Shown: positions 28,052 to 36,887 of the stretch, one piece after another
How the letters are laid out: each line of letters opens with the position of its first letter
How positions within the stretch are numbered: the first letter of the stretch is position 1
Assembly (NCBI GenBank): GCA_028694915.1
Contig: JAQVJY010000009.1
Coordinates: 1-64,000 of the forward strand
From: Paludibacteraceae bacterium
GTDB lineage: Bacteria > Bacteroidota > Bacteroidia > Bacteroidales > Paludibacteraceae
Reading direction: 5' to 3'
Length of the DNA stretch: 64,000 nucleotides
The notes under the pieces: generated by a model
The model's database searches: none
What the model was told of the DNA's origin: nothing
Seen by the model: only the letters and a program-made list of their open reading frames with translations
Position numbers and translations under genes: made by a program

Positions 28052-29452
28052 TTAATGAGTTGTTAGTAGTTGTAAATTTTCCAAAGTGCGTATCTCTAAT
28101 TCATAGCGTGGCAGTTGTTGTTCTATCAACAAACACGATTTTTCAAGCGTCACAATTTCGTTAGCCAATAATAAACGTTCCTCTTCTTCCTCGGTAACGC
28201 TCCACAATTCGCGTTTAGCTGCTAAGGTAAATTCTTTTTGCTGACCTTGTGCTTTCAAATCGCACCATGCTAAAAATTGTTCACGTGCCCGTTCACTCAC
28301 AAATTGTTCTGCCGCATGGTACACGGTGGTATCATTCACCAAAAATAGCGTGGTTTGAAATTGCTGAGACACAGCCTCATGCATATCTGTATTTCGTAGA
28401 GCCACAGAAGCCTTACGATAAAGACGCATTCGAGCTGCATCACGCAACTCTTGAGGTGTTTTATGACGTAAAATTAAACGTTCGGCGTTCGGCACAAAGC
28501 GATAAATAATCACACTATCGGGATTTTGATAACGATCGGTCACAAACCATCCAACACCAGCCAACTCATCAAACGCCATCATGTAATCATTGTACGGCGA
28601 ATTGAAAGGCATTCCCACATTTTGAGGCGGCAAATAATCAGCAGTTTCAGAATTAAACCGCGAGGTAAAAATATCATAGCCACCCAAACCATCATGTCCC
28701 TCGGAGCCAAAATAAATAGTAATACCATCGGCCGCCACAAACGGATAATTTTCATCCTTAGGCGTATTTAATACCGACGACAAAGCGATGGGTTCACCCC
28801 ATTCATTCATCAAATTATATGATTGATACAAATCACTTTGCGTATCATTTTGTCGCAAGGCCAAATAGCGTCTATCGTTTCGTCCCGACTGAAAAGCTAC
28901 CAAATAATTATTCGCTCTCAATCCCAACAAATCAGCCGAAAAAGCAAAAGAGCCCATCTCGCGAGCCATCTTTATCTGATTTATAAAATCGGCTTTATCG
29001 GCTTTTACACTATCAATCAATGCAATATCCTCTACGCGTTCCAGCATCGCAGCACCTAATTTTGCTTTAGCTGCGAGTTTTGCCACCTGTATTTTTTCGT
29101 CGGCTACGAATTTATCGGATGCCAACCAAGCATCATACGCTTGTGCCGCCTCTTGAAAACGATAATCGGCAAAATAGATATCACCTAAAAAACGATTTGC
29201 TTTGGCAAAACCAAATAGCGCTGCTTGCTCAAAATAGAGTGTGGCTTCGATTACTTGATCTTGTTCATACAAGCAACGTGCATACTTAAAATTAAGTGTG
29301 CCATCTTTTGGCGTTTTCTTCAACGCCTGAACATAAATCGAACCTGCCTCACGGTAATGTCCTTGATTAAAAAATGTTTCGGCATCCGACATCCGCTGAG
29401 CAGACACGCACACCACCATAAAAACAGCCAAAAAAGTCGCTAAAAATCGCAT
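28052..29452 (-). CDS. Exported TPR/PD40-repeat protein
   Basis: 466 residues with a signal peptide (FLAVFMVVCVSAQ). TPR repeats occupy about 20-150 (AETFFNQGHYREAGSIYVQAL). Propeller-like PD40 strands follow (about 190-320: FVAADGITIYFGSEGHDGLGGYDIF), and the C-terminal 130 residues are helical and probably coiled coil. It resembles the N-terminal half of PorE-like proteins but lacks the OmpA domain. An envelope scaffold role is likely; its place upstream of nfeD-floA is suggestive but not proof of joint function. Confidence 0.7.
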   Translation of the reverse strand: MRFLATFLAVFMVVCVSAQRMSDAETFFNQGHYREAGSIYVQALKKTPKDGTLNFKYARCLYEQDQVIEATLYFEQAALFGFAKANRFLGDIYFADYRFQEAAQAYDAWLASDKFVADEKIQVAKLAAKAKLGAAMLERVEDIALIDSVKADKADFINQIKMAREMGSFAFSADLLGLRANNYLVAFQSGRNDRRYLALRQNDTQSDLYQSYNLMNEWGEPIALSSVLNTPKDENYPFVAADGITIYFGSEGHDGLGGYDIFTSRFNSETADYLPPQNVGMPFNSPYNDYMMAFDELAGVGWFVTDRYQNPDSVIIYRFVPNAERLILRHKTPQELRDAARMRLYRKASVALRNTDMHEAVSQQFQTTLFLVNDTTVYHAAEQFVSERAREQFLAWCDLKAQGQQKEFTLAAKRELWSVTEEEEERLLLANEIVTLEKSCLLIEQQLPRYELEIRTLENLQLLTTH

Positions 29453-29536
29453 TCAAATAAGATTAAAATTCGTTATAAGTACAAATGCAGTGCCAAGGAG
29501 TCAAAAAAATACTATTTAGTGCATTTTAATTTGAGT

Positions 29537-29553
29537 TTGGCATGATAATTGCT
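29537..29553 (+). promoter_or_regulatory. Sigma-54 promoter
   Basis: TTGGCATGATAATTGCT: the -24 GG and -12 GC are separated by exactly 10 bp, as required for RpoN. No ORF follows; a terminator does. Confidence 0.65.
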
Positions 29554-29563
29554 TATTTTTAAG

Positions 29564-29642
29564 TACTTCATTTAATAATGAAAAATTGTTTTGGTTAAAC
29601 ATTTTGGTGGAATAGGCTGGCCGTGAGGTCGGCCTATTTTTA
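29564..29642 (+). ncRNA. Candidate sigma-54-dependent small RNA
   Basis: The sequence from the expected start (about 29564) to a strong intrinsic terminator (stem 29611-29622 and 29627-29638, GTGA tetraloop, then T run) is about 79 nt. Only a six-codon ORF (29578-29598) lies inside. It sits between two divergently oriented minus/minus genes with no other + strand gene to serve. Confidence 0.5.
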
Positions 29643-29667
29643 TGTCCAAATCGAACCAAAACGTGTG

Positions 29668-30573
29668 TTATATATCAAAGTGCGCACCATCAGTAGCGCC
29701 TACCGTATTGGGGAAAATAGCTTTCGCCTCTTCTAAAAAAGGTGTTATCTGTCGATAACGTGCCGAATAATGTCCAATAATCAATTTACCAACTTCTGCG
29801 GCTTGTGCTAGTTGCGCGGCTTGTGCAGCCGTGCTATGTAACGTCTGTTTGGCACGAACCATATCTTCGCTTAAAAACGTCGTTTCGTGATACAAACAAT
29901 TCACACCACGAATTAGTTCCACTATTTTTTCGGAATAAGCCGTATCGGAACAATACGCAAACCGACGAGGCGGTGTTGGCGGTGTAGACAAACGCTCATT
30001 CGGAACCAACTCTCCATCGGGAGTTACATAATCATCACCATTTTTAATTCCTTTGAGCAGACGTAACGGTATTTCGTATGCTTCAACCAGATCACGAACC
30101 AAATGACGTTCCATCGCTTTTTCTTCAAACAGAAATCCTACCGATGGAGCACGATGCTTCAAGGGAATGGTGGTCACTGTAACGCTGCGATCGTCGTAAA
30201 TAACAGCACTTTGATACGGACTAAATGGATGAAATTTAACTTGAAATGGGAATTCGCCACAAAAATAGTCGATTTGCGGACGAAGCAACGCTTCTAAATC
30301 AGGCTGAGCATGTATTTCGATATCAGCCGTACGACCGAGCATACCGAGCGTGGAAATCAATCCAATCAAACCAAAACAATGGTCGCCATGCAAATGCGAA
30401 ATAAAAATATGATTTAACCGATTGGCACGCACGCCAAATTGAATCATTCTATTTTGCGTACCCTCACCACAGTCTATCAAAAATTGTTTATTGCGCATCT
30501 CCAACAATTGAGCCGAGTGGTAACGTTCGGGTGTCGGTATGGCCGAACCAGAACCCAAAACAGTCAATTTCAT
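29668..30573 (-). CDS. rnz: Ribonuclease Z
   Basis: 301 residues from the ATG at 30573 (MKLTVLGSGSAIPTP). The metallo-beta-lactamase motif FISHLHGDHCFGL supplies HxHxDH, and further metal ligands are seen in AYCSDTAY and IIGHYSARY. It trims the 3' end of tRNA precursors, which fits the tRNA genes here that do not encode CCA. The gene ends next to the putative sRNA and begins 30 bp after the SPOR-protein gene. Confidence 0.93.
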   Translation of the reverse strand: MKLTVLGSGSAIPTPERYHSAQLLEMRNKQFLIDCGEGTQNRMIQFGVRANRLNHIFISHLHGDHCFGLIGLISTLGMLGRTADIEIHAQPDLEALLRPQIDYFCGEFPFQVKFHPFSPYQSAVIYDDRSVTVTTIPLKHRAPSVGFLFEEKAMERHLVRDLVEAYEIPLRLLKGIKNGDDYVTPDGELVPNERLSTPPTPPRRFAYCSDTAYSEKIVELIRGVNCLYHETTFLSEDMVRAKQTLHSTAAQAAQLAQAAEVGKLIIGHYSARYRQITPFLEEAKAIFPNTVGATDGAHFDI

Positions 30574-30603
30574 CGGTTCCACGCTATCGAGTAGTTAAAA
30601 CAA

Positions 30604-31065
30604 TTATTTCTTCTGAACTAACACCCACGCATCATCAAACTGCGATTTGATTTGAGCAATTTTCTGTTTGGCAGTCACGTAGTCGTCGTAAGAAATCAAA
30701 ATAACACGGAACATACCTTGCTCGTTGATAACAATAATGGGTGCATAATCACCTTTCATAAGCGATTGCAAGCCTTGCGCATTCGCACGATTTTGGAAAC
30801 TACCAATCACCACATTATACGTTTTTAAAGCAGTAGCATCTTCGCCATCCACCACTTTAAACGATTCAGTACGAATTTTATCAGGCATTTCAGCTACTGA
30901 CTGGGTTGTTTTTTGAGTATCCGCTTTCGGCTTCAAATCGGCTGTAGACTGAGTTTTCTTGGTATCTTCAGCAGGACGATAGGCACCCGCGGACTCTTTT
31001 ACTTTACAACCACCCAACAACAATGTTAATGTTAACAGACTGATAACCAGTTTATAATTTTTCAT
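30604..31065 (-). CDS. SPOR-domain lipoprotein
   Basis: 153 residues. Lipoprotein signal with lipobox LLGGC (Cys 20), a flexible Thr/Lys-rich linker (about 25-75), and a C-terminal SPOR domain (about 80-153: YNVVIGSFQNRANAQGLQSLMKG, then RVILISYDDYVTAKQKIAQIK). SPOR domains bind denuded peptidoglycan, often at the septum. A -7 element TACTTTTG lies on this strand at 31091-31098. Confidence 0.88.
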   Translation of the reverse strand: MKNYKLVISLLTLTLLLGGCKVKESAGAYRPAEDTKKTQSTADLKPKADTQKTTQSVAEMPDKIRTESFKVVDGEDATALKTYNVVIGSFQNRANAQGLQSLMKGDYAPIIVINEQGMFRVILISYDDYVTAKQKIAQIKSQFDDAWVLVQKK

Positions 31066-31154
31066 AAGGCATTTTTTTTATTTATTTCCACAAAAGTACG
31101 CTATTTATTTCAAAAATACAATTATTTTTGTCATATCATCAAAAACGAATTATT

Positions 31155-31775
31155 ATGAATTTACTCATTTCTTTTTTATTAACCATTCAAACTTCAGTAA
31201 CTATGTTATTTACACTACCAGCCTTGCCTTACACGGCAGAAGCATTGGCTCCAACGATGAGTCAAGAAACGTTGAATTTCCATCACGGCAAACACCATTT
31301 GGCGTATGTAAACAACCTGAACAATTTGGTGAAGGGAACACGTTACGAAACGATGGATTTGGAAGCAATTGTACGCGAATCGGATGGCGCTATTTTTAAT
31401 AACGCCGCCCAAGTTTGGAACCATACGTTCTTTTTTGAACAATTTAAAACCACTGGTTGCGAAGCCAAAGGCAACGTAAGAACAGCCATCGAAAAAAAAT
31501 GGGGTTCTTTCGACGCATTTAAAACCGAATTTAATAACGCTGGTGCCACATTGTTCGGCTCAGGTTGGGTTTGGTTGGTAAAAGATGCCAACGGCAATCT
31601 CGAAATTGTAAAAGAAAGTAACGCTGGCAACCCATTGACCAAAGGCTTGAAACCACTACTCACATTCGACGTATGGGAACACGCTTATTATCTTGACTAT
31701 CAAAACCGTAGAGCCGATTATTTGAATGCTTTATGGAACATTATTGATTGGAAAGTGATTGAAAGTCGCTGGTAA
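31155..31775 (+). CDS. Superoxide dismutase (Fe/Mn family)
   Basis: The enzyme core starts at the ATG at 31203 (LPALPYTAEALAPTMSQETLNFHHGKHH) and has the metal ligands His in FHHGKHH, His in VWNHTFFF, and Asp/His in DVWEHAYYLDY. The frame continues upstream in phase to an ATG at 31155, adding a hydrophobic stretch of 16 residues that looks like an export signal. The -7 element TATTTTTG at 31123-31130 allows either start. A terminator follows at 31789. Function is sure; location (cytosol or envelope) is open. Confidence 0.9.
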   Translation: MNLLISFLLTIQTSVTMLFTLPALPYTAEALAPTMSQETLNFHHGKHHLAYVNNLNNLVKGTRYETMDLEAIVRESDGAIFNNAAQVWNHTFFFEQFKTTGCEAKGNVRTAIEKKWGSFDAFKTEFNNAGATLFGSGWVWLVKDANGNLEIVKESNAGNPLTKGLKPLLTFDVWEHAYYLDYQNRRADYLNALWNIIDWKVIESRW

Positions 31776-31788
31776 GCTCACTAAAAAG

Positions 31789-31822
31789 AACCGCACGCCA
31801 TAAACAAGGTGTGCGGTTTTTT
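31789..31822 (+). terminator. Terminator of the superoxide dismutase gene
   Basis: Stem AACCGCACGCC with a GU-containing complement, then seven T. Confidence 0.88.
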
Positions 31823-31859
31823 TATATCTTTGTGCGTTAAATTTCTAACATTGTTTGTT

Positions 31860-32486
31860 GTGCCACAAAACTACCCTTCTATTCTGTTGGAGCAAGCCGT
31901 AAACGAGCTCAGTAAGCTGCCCACTATCGGACGCAAAAGTGCGCTCCGATTAGCGTTGCATTTACTAAAACAGGATGATAGTGATGTAGAAGCATTAGCA
32001 GCAGCATTAGTGGAATTAAAAAAAGAGGTAAAACACTGTAACGTGTGCCACAACATTTCGGATACTGACACGTGCCAAATATGTAGCAATCCCAGCCGAA
32101 ATTCAGCTCTTATATGTGTCGTGGAAAATATTCAGGATGTGATGGCTATTGAGAATACGCAGCAATTCAACGGACTGTACCACGTTTTAGGCGGTATAAT
32201 TTCGCCCATGAACGGCGTTGGTCCTGCCGATTTAGAAATTGCTTCGCTCGTGGAACGTGTAAAACAAGGCGACATTGACGAAATCATTTTTGCACTCAGT
32301 CCCAATATGGAAGGCGACACCACCGCTTTTTACCTATTTCGAAAATTAGCCGATTACGATTGTAAAATAACCACCATTGCGCGCGGTGTGGCTATTGGCG
32401 ACGAACTAGAATATGCCGACGAAGTCACTTTAGGTCGTTCTATTCGTAACCGCATTTCGTTTTCGACTTATAATACGCCCACTTAA
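31860..32486 (+). CDS. recR: Recombination protein RecR
   Basis: 208 residues from the GTG at 31860. The -7 element TATCTTTG at 31825-31832 puts the RNA start near 31839, so the longer frame beginning at 31809 cannot be used; TTG at 31851 is an alternative. The helix-hairpin-helix ([17 protein letters not shown]), zinc finger ([16 protein letters not shown]) and Toprim domain ([14 protein letters not shown]) are all present. It works with RecO and RecF to load RecA at gaps. Confidence 0.94.
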   Translation: MPQNYPSILLEQAVNELSKLPTIGRKSALRLALHLLKQDDSDVEALAAALVELKKEVKHCNVCHNISDTDTCQICSNPSRNSALICVVENIQDVMAIENTQQFNGLYHVLGGIISPMNGVGPADLEIASLVERVKQGDIDEIIFALSPNMEGDTTAFYLFRKLADYDCKITTIARGVAIGDELEYADEVTLGRSIRNRISFSTYNTPT

Positions 32487-32490
32487 ACTT

Positions 32491-32958
32491 ATGAAACAAT
32501 TAACTAAAAGTCTCTTTTTCTGGTATTATGCCGCTGCTATCAAAGCAGTAATCATGGCCGCCTTGGGTTATGCTTGCGTCACTCAAAATTGGTTTGTAAT
32601 GGCTAAAGACGCTCCTGCCAGCGTCACCATTTATTCCATCATTATTTTATACGTAATTACAACCACACCAGCAGCGCTAAAGCTGTTCAGTGTGTATGTC
32701 AAAAAACTAGCGTTAGTAACTGATGAAACAGAAAAACTAGCCCGTTACAAAACCTATGCTAAATGGCGTATAACTGTGATAACTATTGGCTTGCTGGCTG
32801 CTATCTTTTTCTATTACACCTTGCAACAAGGTGCACTTTTGTGGGTAGCAGGTATTTCAGCTATCTCACTCTATTTTTGTAAACCAACCACCGAAAAAAT
32901 AGAAAACGATTTGGCATCAACAACCGACACGCCAAACGAAGAACCAAAGGAAGACTAA
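32491..32958 (+). CDS. Four-helix membrane protein of unknown function
   Basis: 155 residues. Predicted membrane helices at about 8-30, 47-68, 95-112 and 117-132, with a charged acidic tail rich in Thr and Glu. I do not recognise a family. It begins 4 bp after recR and precedes a HAD-like gene, so it belongs to a probable recR operon. Confidence 0.6.
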   Translation: MKQLTKSLFFWYYAAAIKAVIMAALGYACVTQNWFVMAKDAPASVTIYSIIILYVITTTPAALKLFSVYVKKLALVTDETEKLARYKTYAKWRITVITIGLLAAIFFYYTLQQGALLWVAGISAISLYFCKPTTEKIENDLASTTDTPNEEPKED

Positions 32959-33003
32959 TACCATCAAAATCGAATACTAACCACTATTTTAAGTCAAGAA
33001 ATT

Positions 33004-33423
33004 ATGATTATAGCTGTAGATTTCGACGGAACTATTGTAGAACACGCTTATCCGAAAATTGGGAAACCAATTCCATTTGCTATCGATGTACTCAAACGCT
33101 TACAAAACGAGTGTCACCACCGTTTGATATTGTGGACTGTACGCGAAGGCGAATTATTGGACGAAGCGGTTGACTATTGCAAACAACAAGGTTTGGAGTT
33201 TTACGCTGTCAACTCCAACTATCCAGAAGAGGATCCAAATAACGTCCGTTCACGCAAACTGACGGCCGATTTGTTTATCGATGACCGTAATTTAGGCGGC
33301 ATTCCCGATTGGGGTATCATTTATCGCATGATTAAATTCGGCGAAACACTGGAGGAAGCCCGCGCTGGCGAAAACACCACACCAAAAAAGAAAAAATTGT
33401 TCGGACTCATCCGCACTAAATAA
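33004..33423 (+). CDS. HAD-like hydrolase
   Basis: 139 residues. HAD motif I DFDGT at residues 6-10; motif II-like LWTVREGE; a conserved Lys in RKLTADLFIDDRNLGG, where DD acts as motif IV. There is no cap domain. This is the small Bacteroidota HAD type whose substrate is not known. The C-terminal 15 residues are basic. Confidence 0.78.
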   Translation: MIIAVDFDGTIVEHAYPKIGKPIPFAIDVLKRLQNECHHRLILWTVREGELLDEAVDYCKQQGLEFYAVNSNYPEEDPNNVRSRKLTADLFIDDRNLGGIPDWGIIYRMIKFGETLEEARAGENTTPKKKKLFGLIRTK

Positions 33424-33441
33424 TAACCAAAACTCGTTAAT

Positions 33442-33909
33442 ATGATACAACGTATTCAAACTATCTATCTGTTAGTCGTTTCATTATTAGGCGTATTCGG
33501 CTGCTTTATGCCACTTATTGAGTTTACACACGGTCTGAATTTCGGCACACTCAACGCCATCGGTTTTATGCAAACATCACCAGGAAGCGAAGATATTATA
33601 CTCGATAATTTATGGGGATTGATGCTCTTGTCGGCTATTATTCCATTAATTGCCTTTGTTACCATTTGGTTGTACAACAAACGCATGCTGCAAATTCGAT
33701 TAACCATTCTCAATATCTTATTGATGATTGGTTATTACGCCGTGTTGGGCGTGGGCGTGTGGAGCATATTTGCTAAATACCATCCTGAAGATTTTCACCC
33801 ACAAATAGCCATTGTATTTCCGCTTATTAATATCATTTTAAGCTGGTTGGCCATACGTGGTATTGGTAAAGACGAAGCCAAAGTGCGCGCTGCCGATCGC
33901 TTGCGCTAA
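33442..33909 (+). CDS. DUF4293-family membrane protein
   Basis: 155 residues beginning MIQRIQTIYLLVVSLLG, which is the family signature, with four membrane helices and a basic end (DEAKVRAADRLR). Function unknown; widespread in Bacteroidota. It is last in the recR-HAD-DUF4293 run and followed by a strong terminator. Confidence 0.85.
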   Translation: MIQRIQTIYLLVVSLLGVFGCFMPLIEFTHGLNFGTLNAIGFMQTSPGSEDIILDNLWGLMLLSAIIPLIAFVTIWLYNKRMLQIRLTILNILLMIGYYAVLGVGVWSIFAKYHPEDFHPQIAIVFPLINIILSWLAIRGIGKDEAKVRAADRLR

Positions 33910-33927
33910 CGCGACTATTTAATCTAA

Positions 33928-33967
33928 AAAAAAGCAGCTCAGAAGAATTCTTCCGAGCTGCTTTTTT
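33928..33967. terminator. Bidirectional terminator
   Basis: Stem AAAAAGCAGCTC with an inner GAAGAATTCTTC palindrome, ending in T6. Confidence 0.85.
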
Positions 33968-33988
33968 ATGATTACCGAGTGCGCTACA

Positions 33989-34408
33989 TCAATGCGAAAC
34001 ATTGAGCATCGTAGCAGTCATTTCAGCAAATTGTTGCACAAAACCATCGATTTTGCTACCAATCATCGTTTTAATCATAAACGGAATATCCGCTTCGAGT
34101 TTTACTTGTAATTGTGCTTGATTGTCAGCAGTTTCGGTCAACACCATATACAAATGAAAGTCGATAGGCGCATTATCGGCACCAAACTGAACGGTATGTT
34201 CGGGTTGACGTTCCACAATACGTAATGTCACACGTCCTACTGGATCGACCGTTACTGAGCACGAATCAACATCGCACGTCATATCTTTCACTTTATCTTG
34301 TGGCAAGCGATCTTTCACCGCTTCCAAATTACGTAAATCCGACAATTTTGCATAAGCGGCTGCTTGCGTACAGGTCAATGCCTGCAAGGGGCTTTCATAG
34401 CGTTCCAT
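33989..34408 (-). CDS. SRPBCC-family protein
   Basis: 139 residues. N-terminal MERYESPLQALTCTQAAAYAKLSDL and C-terminal helix (IGSKIDGFVQQFAEMTATML) fit the polyketide-cyclase/START-like fold with one hydrophobic pocket. No catalytic residues can be named. It lies just downstream of aroK on the same strand (28 bp). Confidence 0.7.
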   Translation of the reverse strand: MERYESPLQALTCTQAAAYAKLSDLRNLEAVKDRLPQDKVKDMTCDVDSCSVTVDPVGRVTLRIVERQPEHTVQFGADNAPIDFHLYMVLTETADNQAQLQVKLEADIPFMIKTMIGSKIDGFVQQFAEMTATMLNVSH

Positions 34409-34436
34409 AATGTATAGTGCTTGTAAATTAATAGTC

Positions 34437-34994
34437 TTAATCGTTTAGTTCTTTGGTAACGGTTTGCAACGAGCCATCCACCTGTTGTAAGAGGTGAATA
34501 AGCGTTTGAATGTGCGAAAAGCTCTTATCGTGCGACGTTTCTATGGTCAATTGGGCTTGCTTGTAGCCAACTTCCCGCTGCGCCAACAATTCGCGCACAT
34601 ACAAAGCCAACGCTTCGTCGGTTTTACCTTTAAGCAGTGGGCGTTCCACTTTGGCATGACGCAAGCGATCGACCAACTCCTCGGGTTCAGCGTGTAAATA
34701 GACCGTGACTCCACGTGCATTCATATCGTCCATATTGTTGAGAAAACAGGCTGCTCCACCACCCGTAGAAATCACCACCTGTTCGTAGTCGCACACTTCG
34801 AGTAACGCGGCACGTTCCACCACGCGAAACTCCGCTTCGCCCCATTCTGTAAATAGTTGTGGGATAGTTTTACAGTAACGACTTTCGATAAATTTATCCA
34901 AGTCGATAAACTGCCAACCGATTTGCTCGGCCAACCGTTTGCCTGTAGCTGTTTTGCCACAGCCCATAAAACCAACTAAAAAGATGCGTTTCAT
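34437..34994 (-). CDS. aroK: Shikimate kinase
   Basis: 185 residues from the ATG at 34994 (MKRIFLVGFMGCGKTATGKRLAEQ). Walker A GFMGCGKT, shikimate-binding DLDKFIE, and GGGAAC are all in place. It phosphorylates shikimate for chorismate synthesis. The C-terminal 25 residues are a little longer than in E. coli AroK. Confidence 0.95.
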   Translation of the reverse strand: MKRIFLVGFMGCGKTATGKRLAEQIGWQFIDLDKFIESRYCKTIPQLFTEWGEAEFRVVERAALLEVCDYEQVVISTGGGAACFLNNMDDMNARGVTVYLHAEPEELVDRLRHAKVERPLLKGKTDEALALYVRELLAQREVGYKQAQLTIETSHDKSFSHIQTLIHLLQQVDGSLQTVTKELND

Positions 34995-35109
34995 ACGTTT
35001 ATTATAAACTCCCCCGCGCCACACAGCGACCACCAAAGAGACTACAAAAGTACAAAAAAAGTGCGACAAAAAGCCGTTGTAAATTAATTTCAGAAAAAGC
35101 GGAGAAATA

Positions 35110-35141
35110 TTTGGCGGAAATAAAAAAATAAATTACCTTTG
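35110..35141 (+). promoter_or_regulatory. Promoter of tRNA-Leu
   Basis: TTTG at 35110-35113 and TACCTTTG at 35134-35141 with 20 bp between. Confidence 0.82.
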
Positions 35142-35154
35142 CACTCGCTAAAAC

Positions 35155-35238
35155 GCCCAGATGGCGGAATTGGTAGACGCGCTGGTCTCAAACACCAGTG
35201 GATTCACTTCCATGCCGGTTCGATCCCGGCTCTGGGTA
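35155..35238 (+). tRNA. tRNA-Leu (anticodon CAA)
   Basis: 84-nt class II tRNA with acceptor GCCCAGA/TCTGGGT (G-U first pair), anticodon loop CTCAAAC giving CAA, a variable arm, and T-arm CCGGTTCGATCCCGG. Confidence 0.96.
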
Positions 35239-35240
35239 CA

Positions 35241-35279
35241 AAAAAGTCCTAATTGATACAAATCAGTTAGGACTTTTTG
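35241..35279 (+). terminator. Terminator of tRNA-Leu
   Basis: Stem AAAAAGTCCTAA and complement with a partly paired interior, ending in T5. Confidence 0.85.
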
Positions 35280-35311
35280 TTTAAACAAAAATTACCACCA
35301 CCTTTTCACAA

Positions 35312-35349
35312 AAAAATCCCCACTTAATTTACATTAAGCGGGGATTTCT
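35312..35349 (-). terminator. Terminator of ribH
   Basis: 15-bp stem with one A-C mismatch (AAATCCCC...), followed on the minus strand by seven T. Confidence 0.82.
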
Positions 35350-35370
35350 ATTTTATAAGGTCTTTGTGTC

Positions 35371-35868
35371 TTAAAACAAATTCGCCATTTTGAGTGCGGT
35401 TACCGCGCCTTCCACGCCTTTGTTACCCAAAATACCACCCGCACGGTCTAACGCTTGTTGCATGGTATTAGTGGTAAGTACGCTAAAAATAACGGGTGCA
35501 TGACTTGTTTCGGACGCATTGAGTGCTGCCACACCTTGTGTTACACCTTGGCACACAAAATCGAAATGTGGTGTATCGCCTTGCACCACACAGCCAATAA
35601 CAATCACCGCCGACATATCGTTATATTCGCGCAAAATGCGTTTGGCCGCAAACGTAAGTTCAAACGTGCCAGGCACATGTTTTACCATAATATGTTCAGG
35701 TGCCACACCGTTGGTTACCAACGCATCGAAAGCGCCTTCCAACAACGGATAAGTTACGTTTGGATTCCAATCAGCTACAACGATAGCGTAACGTTGGTTC
35801 TTTACTTGATCTTTTGACGGCATCGCCTCGGCATCGTAAGCCGATAAGTTGTGATAGATGGTTGCCAT
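35371..35868 (-). CDS. ribH: 6,7-dimethyl-8-ribityllumazine synthase
   Basis: 165 residues. The active-site segments are recognisable: [43 protein letters not shown] and the C-terminal [14 protein letters not shown]. It joins the butanone phosphate made by RibBA with the pyrimidine intermediate, and forms icosahedral or pentameric shells. It follows the TPR gene after a hairpin, so it may have its own promoter. Confidence 0.96.
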   Translation of the reverse strand: MATIYHNLSAYDAEAMPSKDQVKNQRYAIVVADWNPNVTYPLLEGAFDALVTNGVAPEHIMVKHVPGTFELTFAAKRILREYNDMSAVIVIGCVVQGDTPHFDFVCQGVTQGVAALNASETSHAPVIFSVLTTNTMQQALDRAGGILGNKGVEGAVTALKMANLF

Positions 35869-35883
35869 AAGGTATAGGAGTTA

Positions 35884-35924
35884 AAAAAGAGCTGTTACCG
35901 ACGTATGTCTGAAACAGCTCTTTA
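35884..35924 (-). terminator. Hairpin between the TPR gene and ribH
   Basis: Stem AAAGAGCTGTT and its complement with a 16-nt loop. Confidence 0.65.
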
Positions 35925-35943
35925 GGATTTTTTTCGGTACTAA

Positions 35944-36633
35944 TTATTTATCCAAAGCTTTAGCGCGTTCGATGTATTTATCGATATCGCCAGCTTCCAT
36001 AGAACTAAAGTAAGTATCTTTAATTTCGGTGTACACGTCTACTGCTTTGTCGTATTCGCCTAACGCTTCGTAAGCTAAACCAGCTTTTTTCAAGCTACGA
36101 GGAGCTACTAAGTCGTTTTGAGTATCGGCTGCACGTAAAAACTCTTTGATAGCGCTTTTGTAATCGCCTAATTCCACGTAAGCATCGCCTCTCAAACAGA
36201 TGGTTGTTGGTGTCATATTCACCGAGCGCGCATCAAATTTATCTAAATAGTCAATAGCCTCTTCGTATTCGCCCAATTGATAAGCACAAACGCCTGCATA
36301 AGCAGCAGCCAATTCGGCAGCATCGGTAAATTTATAATCATCTACAATGGTTTCGAATCCGTCGTTCATATCGTCACCACGAAGTGCCAAACGAAAAGAA
36401 TCTCTTTCGAAATTATTCACGCAGAAAATCATTTTTTCTTGTGCTTCAGCTTCGCGAGGCACTAAGTAATAGGTGCGAAATGCCAATACAGCCAACACCA
36501 AAATAACCACTGCACCCACGCCGTAAAGCAACTCTTTACGATACGTTTCGATAAATGCTTCCGATTTGCTCAATGCTTCTTGCACATTTTGCATTTCTAC
36601 ATCTCCCTGATTTTTTTTCTTTTTGTCCGACAT
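35944..36633 (-). CDS. Membrane-anchored TPR protein (YfgM-like)
   Basis: 229 residues: a short charged cytosolic N-terminus, one membrane helix (LLYGVGAVVILVLAVLAFRTYYL, about 36-58), then tandem TPRs (AAAYAGVCAYQLGEYEEAIDYLDKF; GDAYVELGDYKSAIKEFLRA; GLAYEALGEYDKAVDVYTEI). The layout is that of YfgM/YfgM-like ancillary SecYEG partners; the role here is inferred from architecture. Confidence 0.75.
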   Translation of the reverse strand: MSDKKKKNQGDVEMQNVQEALSKSEAFIETYRKELLYGVGAVVILVLAVLAFRTYYLVPREAEAQEKMIFCVNNFERDSFRLALRGDDMNDGFETIVDDYKFTDAAELAAAYAGVCAYQLGEYEEAIDYLDKFDARSVNMTPTTICLRGDAYVELGDYKSAIKEFLRAADTQNDLVAPRSLKKAGLAYEALGEYDKAVDVYTEIKDTYFSSMEAGDIDKYIERAKALDK

Positions 36634-36887
36634 ACTTGAAAAAGTTATAAAGTTAAAAGTTCAATAATTGCTAAGTTAACTTGTTGAACACCATATAAGG
36701 CTCGTTACAACAGATAAAACGCTCCATTCTTACGAAAAGTAGCTTGCAAAAATACTATTTTTTTTTGTAATTACATAGTATTTAGCCCCGAAGACACTAT
36801 TTTTTTGTTTTTAATGACTACACTCAGCCTACCGCCCGTGAAATACAGAAAAAAATTATAACTTTGCATCACACAAAAAGGCGCATT

